This document shows, one piece after another, positions 9,787 to 18,885 of a stretch of 45,992 nucleotides of DNA. The notes under the pieces were generated by a model, which was given only the letters and a program-made list of their open reading frames with translations, was not told the DNA's origin and searched no databases. Location: assembly GCF_018860165.1 (NCBI RefSeq), contig NZ_JAHKNG010000029.1, positions 1 through 45,992 of the forward strand, written 5' to 3'. Position 1 is the first letter of the stretch, and each line of letters starts with the position of its first letter. Source of the stretch: Paracoccus marinaquae. Lineage in GTDB: Bacteria; Pseudomonadota; Alphaproteobacteria; Rhodobacterales; Rhodobacteraceae. The translations under genes were made by a program, and so were the position numbers.

Positions 9787-11307
9787 TTACTTGAAGCCGA
9801 TCTGCGACAGCTGCAGTTCCGAGTTGGTGGCGATGGTCGGCTGGAACGCCAGCCGCGGCGAGACGCGGGTAAAGCCGACCATGTGGAACATCGGGATATC
9901 CGCCACGATCTCGGTATTCACCTTGGTGAACAGCTCTTGCCAGAGCTTGGTCCGGTCGTCGCCGGTCGCGGCGGTGGCGCGGGCGATCAGGTCATCGACG
10001 CTTGGGTCCTGAACCATGGAATGCGCGCCGGTCGAGGCGTATTTCACGAAGGCGGTGAACACCGGGTCGCCGGTGGCGTTGTCGTGCTGCGACTGGGTCA
10101 GGGTCGGCCCGGCATCGCCCACGAAGGGCGAGACGAAATAGTTGTTCCACACCGACACGTCGAACATGTCCAGCTTCACGTTCAGGCCCACATCCTGAAG
10201 CATGGCCATGATCGCCTCCATGGTCTCGGTGGCGTTCGGATACTGGCCGTTGCGGCCGATGATGCGGATCTCGGTATCGACCGGAACGCCGGCGGCCTCG
10301 GCCTCTTCGACCAGTTCGCGGGCCCGGTCGGGATCATAGGGCCAGACCGGCACGTCGGGATTGTAGCCGATGGTCGTCGGCACCACGAGATGCGTGGCGA
10401 TCTGGGCATCGGCGGGGAACAGCGTGCCGACCATCGCCTCGCGGTCGATGGCCAGGTTCATGGCCTCGCGGATCCGGCGGTCGTCCAGCGGCGCGGCGCG
10501 CGTGTCGATCCGCAGCGAGGTGGTTTCCGAGTTCGGATAGGAGAAATCGGTTTCCGGATTGGTCGCGTCCTGCAGCGCGATCGAGGGCACGATGTCGGCC
10601 TCGCCCGTATCGACCATGGCCGCGGCCACGGCGCTGTCCGAGCGGAACAGATAGGTCGCCTTCTCGACCTGCGGCTGCTCGCCCCAGTAATCGGAGTTGC
10701 GGGTCAGCGTGATCGACTGGCCGACCTGCCAGTCCGAGAACACATAGGGTCCGGTTCCGATCGGCTGGCGGGTGAATTCGTCCGCCGGGGTCGCGGCGGC
10801 AGATTCGACCGGCATCACCGACATCAGCAGGGGCAGGATCGGCTGCGCCGGGCTGGTGGTGATGCGGATGGTGTTGTCGTCGGGGATCTCGAAGCTGAAT
10901 TCCATGCCGCCGAAATACTTACCGCCGGTTTCGCAGCTGAATTCGGGGTTCTTGTTGCGCTCGATGGTGAACTTCACGTCCTTGGCGGTGAAGGCGCTGC
11001 CGTCATGCCATTTCACGCCCGGACGCAGCTTGAATTCCCAGGTATCCTCGTCGATCTGCGACCATTCGGTGGCAAGGCGCGGCTTCAGCCCGCCATTCAC
11101 ATAGTCGAATTCGATCAGCATCTCGTTGACGTTCTCCGAGATGACGCGGCCCACGTCCTGCCGCGCGGCCATGCAGGGCTCGACCACATCGACGGTCTCG
11201 GCCAGAACGATGGTCACATCGCGGCTTGCGTCCTGTGCCAGCGCCGGAACGCCGGCGGCGGCAAGGATGGTGGTGGTCAGGCAGGCTGCTGCTGTCTTCA
11301 GTCTCAT
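9787..11307 (-). CDS. ABC transporter solute-binding protein, peptide/nickel (SBP_bac_5) family
   Basis: A 506-residue extracytoplasmic binding protein. The signal peptide MRLKTAAACLTTTILAAAGVPALAQ is followed by DASRD. Family features include the domain-I segment WEFKLRPGVKWHDGSAFTAKDVKFTIER (about residues 90-117) and RIREAMNLAIDREAMVGTLF in the middle. GAGGAG lies upstream of the start. No permease genes adjoin it; the matching dppB-dppC-dppDF genes lie at 14238-17709, beyond the GntR gene, and both units have the same operator. The pair therefore probably forms one importer. The substrate is likely a sugar acid or conjugate rather than a peptide, given the surrounding enzymes. Confidence 0.85.
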   Translation of the reverse strand: MRLKTAAACLTTTILAAAGVPALAQDASRDVTIVLAETVDVVEPCMAARQDVGRVISENVNEMLIEFDYVNGGLKPRLATEWSQIDEDTWEFKLRPGVKWHDGSAFTAKDVKFTIERNKNPEFSCETGGKYFGGMEFSFEIPDDNTIRITTSPAQPILPLLMSVMPVESAAATPADEFTRQPIGTGPYVFSDWQVGQSITLTRNSDYWGEQPQVEKATYLFRSDSAVAAAMVDTGEADIVPSIALQDATNPETDFSYPNSETTSLRIDTRAAPLDDRRIREAMNLAIDREAMVGTLFPADAQIATHLVVPTTIGYNPDVPVWPYDPDRARELVEEAEAAGVPVDTEIRIIGRNGQYPNATETMEAIMAMLQDVGLNVKLDMFDVSVWNNYFVSPFVGDAGPTLTQSQHDNATGDPVFTAFVKYASTGAHSMVQDPSVDDLIARATAATGDDRTKLWQELFTKVNTEIVADIPMFHMVGFTRVSPRLAFQPTIATNSELQLSQIGFK

Positions 11308-11369
11308 GTCGGGTCTCCTCCCCTCGGGCGCCAGAGGCGCGGATTTTCAGGTGGTCGATGAAGTCTCGA

Positions 11370-11403
11370 TGCGCCGCGGCCGATCCTGTCCCGCCGCGGC
11401 GCA
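11370..11403 (-). terminator. Hairpin between the kdgD-type gene and the binding-protein gene
   Basis: TGCGCCGCGG and CCGCGGCGCA form a perfect 10-bp stem around a 14-base loop. It lies 11 bases past the stop of the dehydratase gene and before the binding-protein start. No U-run is present; it could be a processing or stabilising element within the operon, or a weak terminator with a second promoter downstream. Confidence 0.45.
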
Positions 11404-11414
11404 GGGATCGCTGG

Positions 11415-12320
11415 TCATTTCGTCGAGTCGATCAGCTTCTGCATCATGTCCATTTCTTCCTCGCTCAGATCGGTCAGCGGGGCGCGGACCGGGCCGGCCT
11501 CGAAGCCGCGCAGCCGCACACCCGCCTTGACCGCGGACACGGCATAGCCGGCCTTGCGGTCGCGGATCCTGGCGAAGGGGTAATAGAAATCGCGCAGCAT
11601 CTGTTCGCAGGTGGCGTCGTCGCCCTTCTGGAAGGCGCCGTGGAACTTCAGGGCGACCTCGGGCACGAAGTTGAACACGGCCGAGGAATAGGTCGGCATT
11701 CCGGCGCCGCGATAGGCCTGGGCGAACAGTTCATGCGTCGGCATCCCGCCGATATAGGACAGCCTGTCGCCCAGCATCACGGTGACGCGGCGCACCGTGT
11801 CGATATCGCCGGTCCCGTCCTTGAACCCGATCAGGTTCGGGCATTCATCGGCCAGCTGCGCAAGCTGCTCGGCGGTGACACGCGCCTGTCCGCGGTTATA
11901 GACGATCACGCCCATGCTGGTCGCCTTGCAGACCGCCCGGATGCGGGTGGCGATGCCCTCGGCGGGCGCCTCGGTCAGGTAATGCGGCAGCAGCAGGATG
12001 CCATCGCCGCCGGCCGCCTCGATCTCGCGCGCCATGTCGCAGGCGATCCGGGTGCCATAGCCGCAGCCCGCGATCACCGGCCCCCCGGTCGCGGCCTGCC
12101 GGGCGGTCCGCACCACCTCGACCACCTCCGCAGGCGTCAGCGAGAACAGCTCTCCCGTGCCGCCCGCCACGATCAGGCCGGCGACCGGGTAGGCCGACAG
12201 CCATTCCAGATGCGCCGCGAAGGGTCTGCTGGCAAAGCGATCCTCGCCGTCGAAGGGGGTGACCGGGAAGGACAGCAGGCCTTCGCGGATGATTTCGCGC
12301 AGTTCGTTCGGGGCAATCAT
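11415..12320 (-). CDS. kdgD: 5-dehydro-4-deoxyglucarate dehydratase
   Basis: A 301-residue DapA-family enzyme that dehydrates and decarboxylates 5-dehydro-4-deoxy-D-glucarate to 2-oxoglutarate semialdehyde. It has the GGTGELFSLTP motif (about residues 53-63), catalytic Tyr141 in VIVYNRGQ, Schiff-base Lys167 in LIGFKDGTGD, and the family-specific C-terminal part AVSAVKAGVRLRGFEAGPVR, which strongly resembles known KdgD proteins. ATG 12320 was chosen over an upstream in-frame extension of low-complexity basic sequence; a modest AGGTAA precedes it. It is the first gene of the leftward unit whose promoter overlaps the GntR operator at 12465-12481. The oxidation of its product could use the dehydrogenase at the left edge of the window. 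Confidence 0.88.
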   Translation of the reverse strand: MIAPNELREIIREGLLSFPVTPFDGEDRFASRPFAAHLEWLSAYPVAGLIVAGGTGELFSLTPAEVVEVVRTARQAATGGPVIAGCGYGTRIACDMAREIEAAGGDGILLLPHYLTEAPAEGIATRIRAVCKATSMGVIVYNRGQARVTAEQLAQLADECPNLIGFKDGTGDIDTVRRVTVMLGDRLSYIGGMPTHELFAQAYRGAGMPTYSSAVFNFVPEVALKFHGAFQKGDDATCEQMLRDFYYPFARIRDRKAGYAVSAVKAGVRLRGFEAGPVRAPLTDLSEEEMDMMQKLIDSTK

Positions 12321-12452
12321 GGGCTTACCTGAGTTTTCGGGTTGCAGGGGGCAGCGCCGCCGACGCGGCAGGGCGGGTGAACGCGAAAGCTGCAAGCCCG
12401 ATACGGTCGCGGCATTCCATCCTCTCCTCCCAAAGACAGAATCAGTGACTGT

Positions 12453-12492
12453 TTGCTCCGTTACTGATATGTTAGTATAACAAATGTATCAA
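12453..12492. promoter_or_regulatory. Divergent promoter pair with GntR operator A (12465-12481)
   Basis: TGATATGTTAGTATAAC at 12465-12481 contains the perfect inverted repeat TGTTA-GTA-TAACA. On the plus strand TTGCTC (12453-12458) and TATAAC (12476-12481) are 17 bases apart and would drive the GntR gene. On the minus strand TTGATA (12492-12487) and TATCAG (12469-12464), also 17 apart, would drive kdgD. The operator covers both -10 regions, which suggests repression of the catabolic unit together with autoregulation. Close copies occur at 17799-17815 and 18900-18916. Confidence 0.65.
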
Positions 12493-12558
12493 TAGCTGAT
12501 TCATATTATTGTGCCGGAGGGGCGGCACGGTTATGTAGAAACCCGGAGGCGAGAGCAT

Positions 12559-13269
12559 ATGAACAGCAATCTGGCGATGACGTTCGGTCTGTCCGTTCCC
12601 GGCAATGCGGCGGCGGGCGGAACGGTACAGACGGTCTATCAGGATCTGCGCAGGCGGATCATCGGGCTGGAACTGCTGCCCGACACCACATTGTCGCGCG
12701 CCGAACTGACCGACACTTACGAGGTCAGCCAGACCCCGATCCGCGAGGCGCTGCAACTGCTGAAGCAGGAAAACCTCGTGCGGATCTATCCGCAGTCCAA
12801 GACCGTCGTGACCCGCATCGACATCCCGCAGATCCACGAGGCGCATTTCCTGCGCGTGGCGCTGGAAACCGAGGTGTGCCGGCGGCTGGCGAGCGAACGC
12901 GACGACCAGACCGTGACCCGCGCGCGCTCGATCGTGAAGATGCAGGAAGCCATCGCCGAGGATCGCAGCCAGATGGCGCTGTTCCAGGAACTGGACGAAC
13001 TGTTTCACCGGACCCTGTTCGCCGCACTGGACCGCACCGGCCTGTATCAGCTTCTGCGCGAGCGTTCGGGCCATCTTGAGCGGATCCGACGGCTGCATCT
13101 GCCCGAAATGGGCAAGGTTCTGGACGTTCTGGGCGCGCATAACGCCATCATCGACGCCATCGACGCCCGGGACGAAGATCGCGCGGTCGCGGCGATCCGC
13201 GATCACCTGAGCCGCACGATCACGAAAATCGGCGAGCTGCAAAAGGAATTTCCCGACTATTTCGCGTGA
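12559..13269 (+). CDS. GntR-family (FCD domain) transcriptional regulator
   Basis: A 236-residue regulator. The winged helix covers about residues 20-85, with VYQDLRRRIIGLELLPDTTL, TYEVSQTPIREALQLLKQENLV and the wing segment; the rest is an all-helical FCD sensor domain with the metal/ligand-binding pattern ALETEVCRRLA, DELFHRTLFAA and HNAIIDAIDARD. ATG 12559 has GGAGG 9 bases upstream; an earlier GTG at 12511 lacks a site. It is divergent from kdgD. The operator-like 17-mer in its own promoter recurs before the dpp operon and the second IlvD gene, so it probably controls the whole 8.6-21.5 kb block. The effector is presumably a sugar acid or keto-deoxy acid. Confidence 0.87.
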   Translation: MNSNLAMTFGLSVPGNAAAGGTVQTVYQDLRRRIIGLELLPDTTLSRAELTDTYEVSQTPIREALQLLKQENLVRIYPQSKTVVTRIDIPQIHEAHFLRVALETEVCRRLASERDDQTVTRARSIVKMQEAIAEDRSQMALFQELDELFHRTLFAALDRTGLYQLLRERSGHLERIRRLHLPEMGKVLDVLGAHNAIIDAIDARDEDRAVAAIRDHLSRTITKIGELQKEFPDYFA

Positions 13270-13272
13270 AAA

Positions 13273-13290
13273 GGGGGGCCTCGGCCCCCC
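13273..13290. terminator. Bidirectional intrinsic terminator
   Basis: GGGGGGCC-TC-GGCCCCCC forms an 8-bp GC stem placed 3 bases after the GntR stop (13269) and 3 bases before the stop of the convergent hydroxyacid dehydrogenase gene (13294). On the minus strand it is followed directly by TTTT, and on the plus strand by ATTTC, so it fits an intrinsic terminator for both. Confidence 0.8.
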
Positions 13291-13293
13291 ATT

Positions 13294-14241
13294 TCAGTTC
13301 ACCGGCGTCAGCAGCGGCTTTCCGGCGAAAAAGGCCGCCAGATTGTCCAGCGTCATCTGTGCCATGCGGTCGCGGGTTTCCTCGGTTCCGCTGGCGTGGT
13401 GGGGATACAGCACCACATTGTCCAGCTGGACAAGCGCCGGCGCGGGATTGGGCTCGTTCAGATAGACATCAAGCCCGGCCGAGGCGATGCGCCCCTCTTG
13501 CAGCGCGCGGATCAGGGCGGGCTCATCGACCACCGTGCCGCGCGCGATATTGATCAGGCTGCCCTGCGGGCCAAGCGCATCCAGCACCGGGGCCGAGATC
13601 AGCCCCTCGGTCTCGGCGCCGCCGGGCGTCGTGACCAGTAGCACATCGGCCCAGGCGGCCAGCTTTGTCAGATCGGCAAAGAAGGGAAGATCGGTATCGG
13701 GTTTGGGGCGCCGCCCGAAATAGCCGACCTCCAGCCCGACCGCCTGGCAGCGCCGGGCGACGGCGCGGCCGATATTGCCAAGGCCCACGATCCCGGCACG
13801 TTTCCCCGAGGTCGAGGTGGTCAGCGGCATCATGCCCTTGCGCCCCCATTCCCCCGAGCGGACATAGGCGTCGCCCTGCACCAGCCGTCGCCGCGCGGCC
13901 AGCATCAACAGCAGTGCCATATCCGCCACATCATCGACCAGCGCATCCGAGGTGTTGGTCAGCCGGATGCCGCGCCGGGTCATCTCGGGCAGGTCCATCA
14001 GGTCGAACCCGGCCGAGGAACATGCCGCAAGCTTCAGCGCCGGCAGCCGGTCCAGCAGCGCCGCGTCAACCGTCACATGGCCGTTCACCACCATGGCGCT
14101 GCACAGGGGTCCGGCCTTGTCCAGCAGCGCCTCGCGCTCGCTGCCCTTGGTCAGGTCCAGCCGGTGCAGGCGATAGGTATCCGCCAGAATCTCCATGTGC
14201 CGGGGGCGCAGCGGATAGGCGACAAGGACATCGGGTTTCAT
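13294..14241 (-). CDS. D-isomer-specific 2-hydroxyacid dehydrogenase
   Basis: A 315-residue NAD(P)-dependent dehydrogenase. The Rossmann motif GIVGLGNIGRAVAR lies at about residues 149-162, followed by the FGRRPK segment that suggests NADPH preference. The catalytic Arg is in NIARGTVVDEPAL, the Glu in VYLNEPNP and the His in LYPHHASGTEETR. Relatives act as glyoxylate/hydroxypyruvate or 2-ketogluconate reductases. Its ATG overlaps the stop of the dpp ATPase gene (ATGA), so it is the last gene of the dppB-dppC-dppDF operon and should act on the imported compound or a breakdown product. Transcription ends at the hairpin right after its stop. Confidence 0.85.
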   Translation of the reverse strand: MKPDVLVAYPLRPRHMEILADTYRLHRLDLTKGSEREALLDKAGPLCSAMVVNGHVTVDAALLDRLPALKLAACSSAGFDLMDLPEMTRRGIRLTNTSDALVDDVADMALLLMLAARRRLVQGDAYVRSGEWGRKGMMPLTTSTSGKRAGIVGLGNIGRAVARRCQAVGLEVGYFGRRPKPDTDLPFFADLTKLAAWADVLLVTTPGGAETEGLISAPVLDALGPQGSLINIARGTVVDEPALIRALQEGRIASAGLDVYLNEPNPAPALVQLDNVVLYPHHASGTEETRDRMAQMTLDNLAAFFAGKPLLTPVN

Positions 14242-15872
14242 GCAGATACCGCCATTTCAAGTTCCATCCGGGCCGTGCGCCGGGCCGCCTGTATTTCGGG
14301 GTCCGGGTCAAGGCTCGCGGCCAGCAGCGCGCGGGTATAATCCTTGCGCGGGGCCTCGAATATCTGGCGCACCGGGCCTTCCTCGACGATCTCGCCGGAT
14401 TTCATCACGATCACCCGGTCGGCGAAATCGCGGACCACCGGCAGGTCATGGGCGATGAACAGATAGGACAGGCCCATTTCCCGGCGCAGCCCGGCCAGCA
14501 ATTCGATCACCTGCGCCTGGATCGAGACATCCAGTGCCGACACCGCCTCGTCGCAGACGATCAGCTTCGGCTCCATCGCCAGCGCGCGCGCTATTGCGAT
14601 CCGCTGCCGCTGCCCGCCCGAGAACTGATGCGGATAGCGCACGGCCATTTCCGGCTTCAGCCCGACCTTGGTCAGCAATTCGGCGACCCGATCCCTCCAC
14701 TGCTTGCGGGGCAGGATCTCGGGATGGATCGCCCAGGCCTCGGAGATCAGCTGGAACACCGTCATCCGCGGGTTGAGGCTTTGCGTCGGGTCCTGAAAGA
14801 CCATCTGCAGATCGCGGCGCAGGCCGAACAGCTCGCGCGGGCCAAGGGTCATCAGGTCCTTGCCGCGATAGTGGATCTGCCCGGAACTGGGATCGTCCAG
14901 CCGCAGGATCGCGCGGGCAAGCGTCGATTTTCCCGATCCGCTTTCGCCCACGACCGCCACCGTCTCGCCGGGCATGATGGTCAGATCGACACCCTTCAGC
15001 GCGTGGAAGGCGCTGTAATACTTGTGCAGATCGGTCGCGCGCAGCAACGGCTCGCCGCGCCGGTCGCTTTCCTCGGGCATCTCGCCCGAACCGGGCGCCG
15101 CCGCGATCAGCTTTTTCGTATAGGGATGCTGCGGGTTGTGATAGACCTCGGAGGCGTTGCCGGTCTCGACGATCTGGCCACCATTCATCACCACCACCCG
15201 GTCGGCGATCTCGGCCACGACGCCAAGATCGTGCGTGATCAGCAGCAGGCCCATGCCGGTTTCCTGCTGCAATTCCTCAAGTAGCGCCAGCACCTGCGCC
15301 TGCACGGTGACGTCCAGCGCGGTCGTCGGCTCGTCCGCGATCAGGATGTCGGGCTTGCAGGCCAGCGCCATGGCGATCATCAGGCGTTGCCGCTGCCCGC
15401 CCGAGAACTGATGCGGGTATTTGCCGAACGCCAGATCTGGCTCGGGAAGGCCGACCCGGTGCAGCAGGTCGCGCGCGCGGGCGGCGGCCTTGTCCCTGGG
15501 CCGGCCATGGGTCGTCATCATCTCGGCGATCTGCCAGCCGACGGTAAAGACCGGATTCAGATGGGCCAGCGGATCCTGAAAGATCATCGCGATCTTTGCG
15601 CCGTTGATGGCGCGCCGTTCCTCGGCGCTCATCTTCAGCATGTCCTTGCCGTTCAACAGGATCGCGCCGCTGGTGATCTTGCCGGGCGGCATGTCGATCA
15701 GGTTCATCACCGCCGAGGCGGAAACCGACTTGCCCGATCCGCTTTCGCCGAGGATAGCCAGGGTTTCACCTCGGTCCAGATACCAGTTGACATTCTGGAC
15801 CGCCTTCACCGTGCCCGCCGCGGTGTGGAATTCGACCGACAGGTCGCGGACCTCAAGCAGATGGTCAGCCAT
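14238..15872 (-). CDS. Dipeptide-type ABC transporter, fused DppD-DppF ATPase
   Basis: A 544-residue protein with two ATPase domains in one chain. The first has Walker A GESGSGKS (about residue 37), signature [11 protein letters not shown] and Walker [13 protein letters not shown]; the second has Walker [10 protein letters not shown] (about 309), signature [11 protein letters not shown] and Walker [13 protein letters not shown]. Each is followed by the oligopeptide-type extension. ATG 15872 was chosen because GGAGGGCGGAAG lies upstream; it overlaps the permease stop by 8 bases. It powers import by the DppB/DppC permeases encoded just before it. The binding protein is encoded separately at 9787-11307. 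Confidence 0.9.
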   Translation of the reverse strand: MADHLLEVRDLSVEFHTAAGTVKAVQNVNWYLDRGETLAILGESGSGKSVSASAVMNLIDMPPGKITSGAILLNGKDMLKMSAEERRAINGAKIAMIFQDPLAHLNPVFTVGWQIAEMMTTHGRPRDKAAARARDLLHRVGLPEPDLAFGKYPHQFSGGQRQRLMIAMALACKPDILIADEPTTALDVTVQAQVLALLEELQQETGMGLLLITHDLGVVAEIADRVVVMNGGQIVETGNASEVYHNPQHPYTKKLIAAAPGSGEMPEESDRRGEPLLRATDLHKYYSAFHALKGVDLTIMPGETVAVVGESGSGKSTLARAILRLDDPSSGQIHYRGKDLMTLGPRELFGLRRDLQMVFQDPTQSLNPRMTVFQLISEAWAIHPEILPRKQWRDRVAELLTKVGLKPEMAVRYPHQFSGGQRQRIAIARALAMEPKLIVCDEAVSALDVSIQAQVIELLAGLRREMGLSYLFIAHDLPVVRDFADRVIVMKSGEIVEEGPVRQIFEAPRKDYTRALLAASLDPDPEIQAARRTARMELEMAVSA

Positions 15873-16791
15873 TCTTCCGCCCTCCCATTTCAAGGCGCCA
15901 GCGTTGCGTCGGATCCAGCGCGATGCGCATCCAGTTCGACAGAAGGTTCAACGACAGTGTCGTCAGAATGATGGCAAGGCCCGGCCAGAAGGACAGCCAC
16001 CATGCGTTGGTCAGGTAGGGCCGCCCCTGCGAGACCATCAGGCCCCAGGTGATCTCGGGCGCCTGAATGCCGATCCCGAGGAAGGACAGCGCCGATTCCG
16101 CCAGCATCACGAAGGCGAAATCCAGCGTGGCGATGGTGACCAGCGTGGGCAGGATCACCGGCAGGATATGGCGAAAGATGATCCGCATGTCCGAGGCGCC
16201 CATGACCTTGGCGGCCTGCACGAACATCCGCTCGCGCACCTCCAGCACCTCGGCTCGCGCGGTGCGCAGGTAGATCGGGATGCGGGTGATGGCCAGAACC
16301 AGCACGATATTGGCGATCGAGGGCTCGAGCATGTAGAGCACGATCACCGCCAGCAGCAGCGAGGGGAAGGACATGATCACGTCCCCCAGCCGCATGATCC
16401 ATTGCGCCGCCCGCTTGCGGCTGTAACCGGCGATCAGCCCCAGGGTGGTGCCGATCACGGCCGAGGCGACCACCGCCGCGCCCGCGACCAGCAGCGTGTT
16501 GCGCGCCGCGACGACGATTCGCGCCAGAAGCGGCCGGCCCAGGGCGTCTGCCCCGAGGATGAAGGCCCAGCCGCGCGACAGGTCAAACGGCGGCGCGTTG
16601 CGTCCGCGCAGGTTCTGTTTGGTGGCCAGCGTCTCGAACAGCAGCGGCCCGAAGATCGCGCAAAGCACCGCAATCAGCAGGAACAGCGCCGCGAAGAAGG
16701 CGAACTTGTCCGCCCAGAGCAGCGCGAACCATTGCGCGACGAGGCCCTTTGGCTTGGCGGCGTCGGAGGTCTGTGTATTTGTTGCTGACAT
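15865..16791 (-). CDS. Dipeptide-type ABC transporter permease (DppC-like)
   Basis: A 308-residue inner-membrane permease of the BPD family. Six hydrophobic segments are visible, starting with FAFFAALFLLIAVLCAIFGPLLF; the cytoplasmic ATPase-contacting loop reads EVLEVRERMFVQAAKVMGASDMRIIFRHILP (the EAA-type loop). The long N-terminal tail before the first membrane segment and the extracellular loop FDLSRGWAFILGADALGRP are typical of DppC. It starts 3 bases after the dppB stop and overlaps the ATPase gene. Confidence 0.9.
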   Translation of the reverse strand: MSATNTQTSDAAKPKGLVAQWFALLWADKFAFFAALFLLIAVLCAIFGPLLFETLATKQNLRGRNAPPFDLSRGWAFILGADALGRPLLARIVVAARNTLLVAGAAVVASAVIGTTLGLIAGYSRKRAAQWIMRLGDVIMSFPSLLLAVIVLYMLEPSIANIVLVLAITRIPIYLRTARAEVLEVRERMFVQAAKVMGASDMRIIFRHILPVILPTLVTIATLDFAFVMLAESALSFLGIGIQAPEITWGLMVSQGRPYLTNAWWLSFWPGLAIILTTLSLNLLSNWMRIALDPTQRWRLEMGGRKNG

Positions 16792-16794
16792 CGC

Positions 16795-17709
16795 TCAATA
16801 CCGGATTCGGGGATCGAGCAGCGCATAGGCGATGTCGATCAGCAGGTTCATGAGGAAGATGGCGAGGGCCGAAATCATGATCGCGGCCAGCACCACCGAG
16901 AAATCGCGCAGCAGGATCGAATCGATCATCAGCTTGCCGATGCCCGGAAAGCCAAAGATGGTCTCGACCACGACGGCGCCGTTCAGGATGGCGGCGGCCT
17001 GATCGCCGATCACGGTGATGACCGGCAGCATGGCATTGCGCAGCCCGTGCACGAAGATGATCGGCAGCGTGCGCACGCCCTTGGCGCGGGCGGTCTTTAC
17101 ATAGGCCGAAGACAGGACGTTGATCATCGAGCCGCGCACGACCTGCACGATCAGGCCGAAGGGCCGGATGAACAGCACCGCGACCGGCAGAACCCAGTGT
17201 GCGGCGCTGCCGGTGCCCGATGTCGGCAGCCATTGCAGGTTGACCGAAAAGATCACGATGGCGACGATTGCGATCCAGAAATCCGGCGCCGAGGCCCCGA
17301 TCAGCGAGAAAAAGGTGGCCAGGCGGTCGAAGATGCCGCCCGCCCGGAAGGCGGCCAGCGAACCGACGACGATGGCGGCGATGGTCACGAAGGTCATGGT
17401 GATGACCGCCAGCGCCAGGGTCCAGGTGAAGGCCTCCAGCACCACCTGCATTGCCGGGCGGGCCTGCCGGATCGATTCGCCGAAATCGCCCTGCACTAGA
17501 TCGCCGACATAGCGGCCGAACTGGACGATCAGCGGATCGTTGAAGCCGTGCATTTCGCGGAACTGTTCGCGCGCCTCGACCGAGGCGTCCAGCGGCAGAT
17601 ACAGGTCGGTCGGGTCGCCGGTCAGCCGGGACAGGAAGAATACGAGGATCACGAGGCCGATCAGCGAGACAGCGCTCGCCAAGGCCCGTTTTCCGATGAA
17701 TTTGCTCAT
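16795..17709 (-). CDS. Dipeptide-type ABC transporter permease (DppB-like)
   Basis: A 304-residue permease beginning MSKFIGKRALASAVSLIGLVILVFFLSRLTGDP, the standard DppB N-terminus with one membrane helix followed by a large periplasmic loop. The EAA-type loop is NVLSSAYVKTARAKGVRTLPIIFVHGLRNAMLPVIT, and VVVETIFGFPGIGKLMIDSI is also conserved. GGAGGG lies upstream of its ATG. It is the first gene of the dppB-dppC-dppDF-hydroxyacid dehydrogenase operon, whose promoter region carries GntR operator B (17799-17815). Confidence 0.9.
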   Translation of the reverse strand: MSKFIGKRALASAVSLIGLVILVFFLSRLTGDPTDLYLPLDASVEAREQFREMHGFNDPLIVQFGRYVGDLVQGDFGESIRQARPAMQVVLEAFTWTLALAVITMTFVTIAAIVVGSLAAFRAGGIFDRLATFFSLIGASAPDFWIAIVAIVIFSVNLQWLPTSGTGSAAHWVLPVAVLFIRPFGLIVQVVRGSMINVLSSAYVKTARAKGVRTLPIIFVHGLRNAMLPVITVIGDQAAAILNGAVVVETIFGFPGIGKLMIDSILLRDFSVVLAAIMISALAIFLMNLLIDIAYALLDPRIRY

Positions 17710-17798
17710 GCCACCCCCTCCCTCTGGGTGTCAAAGGCGGCGCGCGGCGCAAGTGCTGGGCGACGGCCTTGCTTGCAGTCGAATCATCGTGGCTTAGT

Positions 17799-17815
17799 TG
17801 ATATATTAGTATATC
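17799..17815. promoter_or_regulatory. GntR operator B before the dpp operon
   Basis: TGATATATTAGTATATC contains the perfect palindrome GATATA-TTAG-TATATC and matches operator A at 15 of 17 positions. On the minus strand it includes TATACT, a good -10 hexamer for dppB, so a bound repressor would block that promoter. It lies 90 bases before the dppB start, in the gap behind the EamA gene. Confidence 0.65.
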
Positions 17816-17854
17816 TAAGATTTTTGTGAACTGGTTTTTTTTTGATCTGGGCGA

Positions 17855-18733
17855 TCAAGGGCCGATATCCGGCGGCCTGCGCCGCAATCGCTGGCCGCCG
17901 GCGACCATCAGGGCGGTTGCAAAGATCACCGCCGCGCCGATCCATGTCGACAGTGGCGGGATTTCGCCGAAGAAGGCGAAGGCCAGCGCGGCGATGACCG
18001 GCAGCCGCAGAAAGTCCAGCGGTGCGAGGAACGAGGCATCGGCCAGTGCGAAGGCGCGCGTGATCAACGTCATGTTGAGGGCGCCAAGCCCGCCCTGCAG
18101 GGCCAGGAGCGCGAATTGCTGCGGCGTTGGCGTCGTCCAGACCGGCAGCGCGGCCAGCAGGCCCAGCGGCACCATGGTTAGCAGGTTCCAGGCGACCAGC
18201 CTGTCGGTCGTGTCGCGTTGCGCCATGCGGCGCAGGATCAGTTGGATCGCGGCGGTCAGAACCGCCGAGGCGAGGGCGAACAGCAGCCATGGATCGAATG
18301 AGGATGCGCCGGGGCGAATGATCACAAGGATACCGCCGAAGCCCGCCAAGACACCAAGGCCACGGCCTGCGCCGACGCGCTCGCCCAGAACCAGCCAGGC
18401 GCCGAGGGTCAGAAAGATCGGCATGGTAAAGCTGATCGCCGTGGCGTCGGCCAAGGGCGCGTGGGCGAAGGCCACGAACAGCGAAACCAGCGCGGCCAGC
18501 TTCAGTCCGGCGCGGACGGCGTGCAGCCAGCGATAGGGCGACGCGCGCAGATCCACGCGGGTCACGATCCAGGGCAGCACGGCCAGAAGGCCGAAACCTG
18601 CCCGGAAGAACCCGATAAGCAAAGGATGAACCTCGCCCGCCAGCAGCCGCACGATGACCGCATCAACCCCGCTCAGCAGCGCGGCGGCCAGCATCAGGGC
18701 GACGGCCAGACCCGGGCGGCTGCCCGGGATCAT
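17855..18733 (-). CDS. EamA (DMT superfamily) transporter
   Basis: A 292-residue membrane protein with about ten hydrophobic segments arranged as two EamA repeats; AAALLSGVDAVIVRLL begins the first and LASAVLTAAIQLILRRM the second. Charged ends and the short loops fit drug/metabolite exporters. ATG 18733 was chosen over an upstream TTG in low-complexity sequence. It is divergent from the leader-IlvD2-RraA unit and could respond to operator C in the shared gap. Its substrate is unknown; export of an excess intermediate is one idea only. Confidence 0.8.
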   Translation of the reverse strand: MIPGSRPGLAVALMLAAALLSGVDAVIVRLLAGEVHPLLIGFFRAGFGLLAVLPWIVTRVDLRASPYRWLHAVRAGLKLAALVSLFVAFAHAPLADATAISFTMPIFLTLGAWLVLGERVGAGRGLGVLAGFGGILVIIRPGASSFDPWLLFALASAVLTAAIQLILRRMAQRDTTDRLVAWNLLTMVPLGLLAALPVWTTPTPQQFALLALQGGLGALNMTLITRAFALADASFLAPLDFLRLPVIAALAFAFFGEIPPLSTWIGAAVIFATALMVAGGQRLRRRPPDIGP

Positions 18734-18885
18734 GGCCGCATACCGGGCGATGCCGGCGCCCGAGACCCGTCCCGCAGCCCGCAATCGCGGACTGCAAGGT
18801 TTGACGCCGGATCGAAGGCCCCGGAGATCAGCATCGTTTTCCGCCCAGCCGATAGCACGAGTTCACCTCAGCAGAAATTCTTCCG

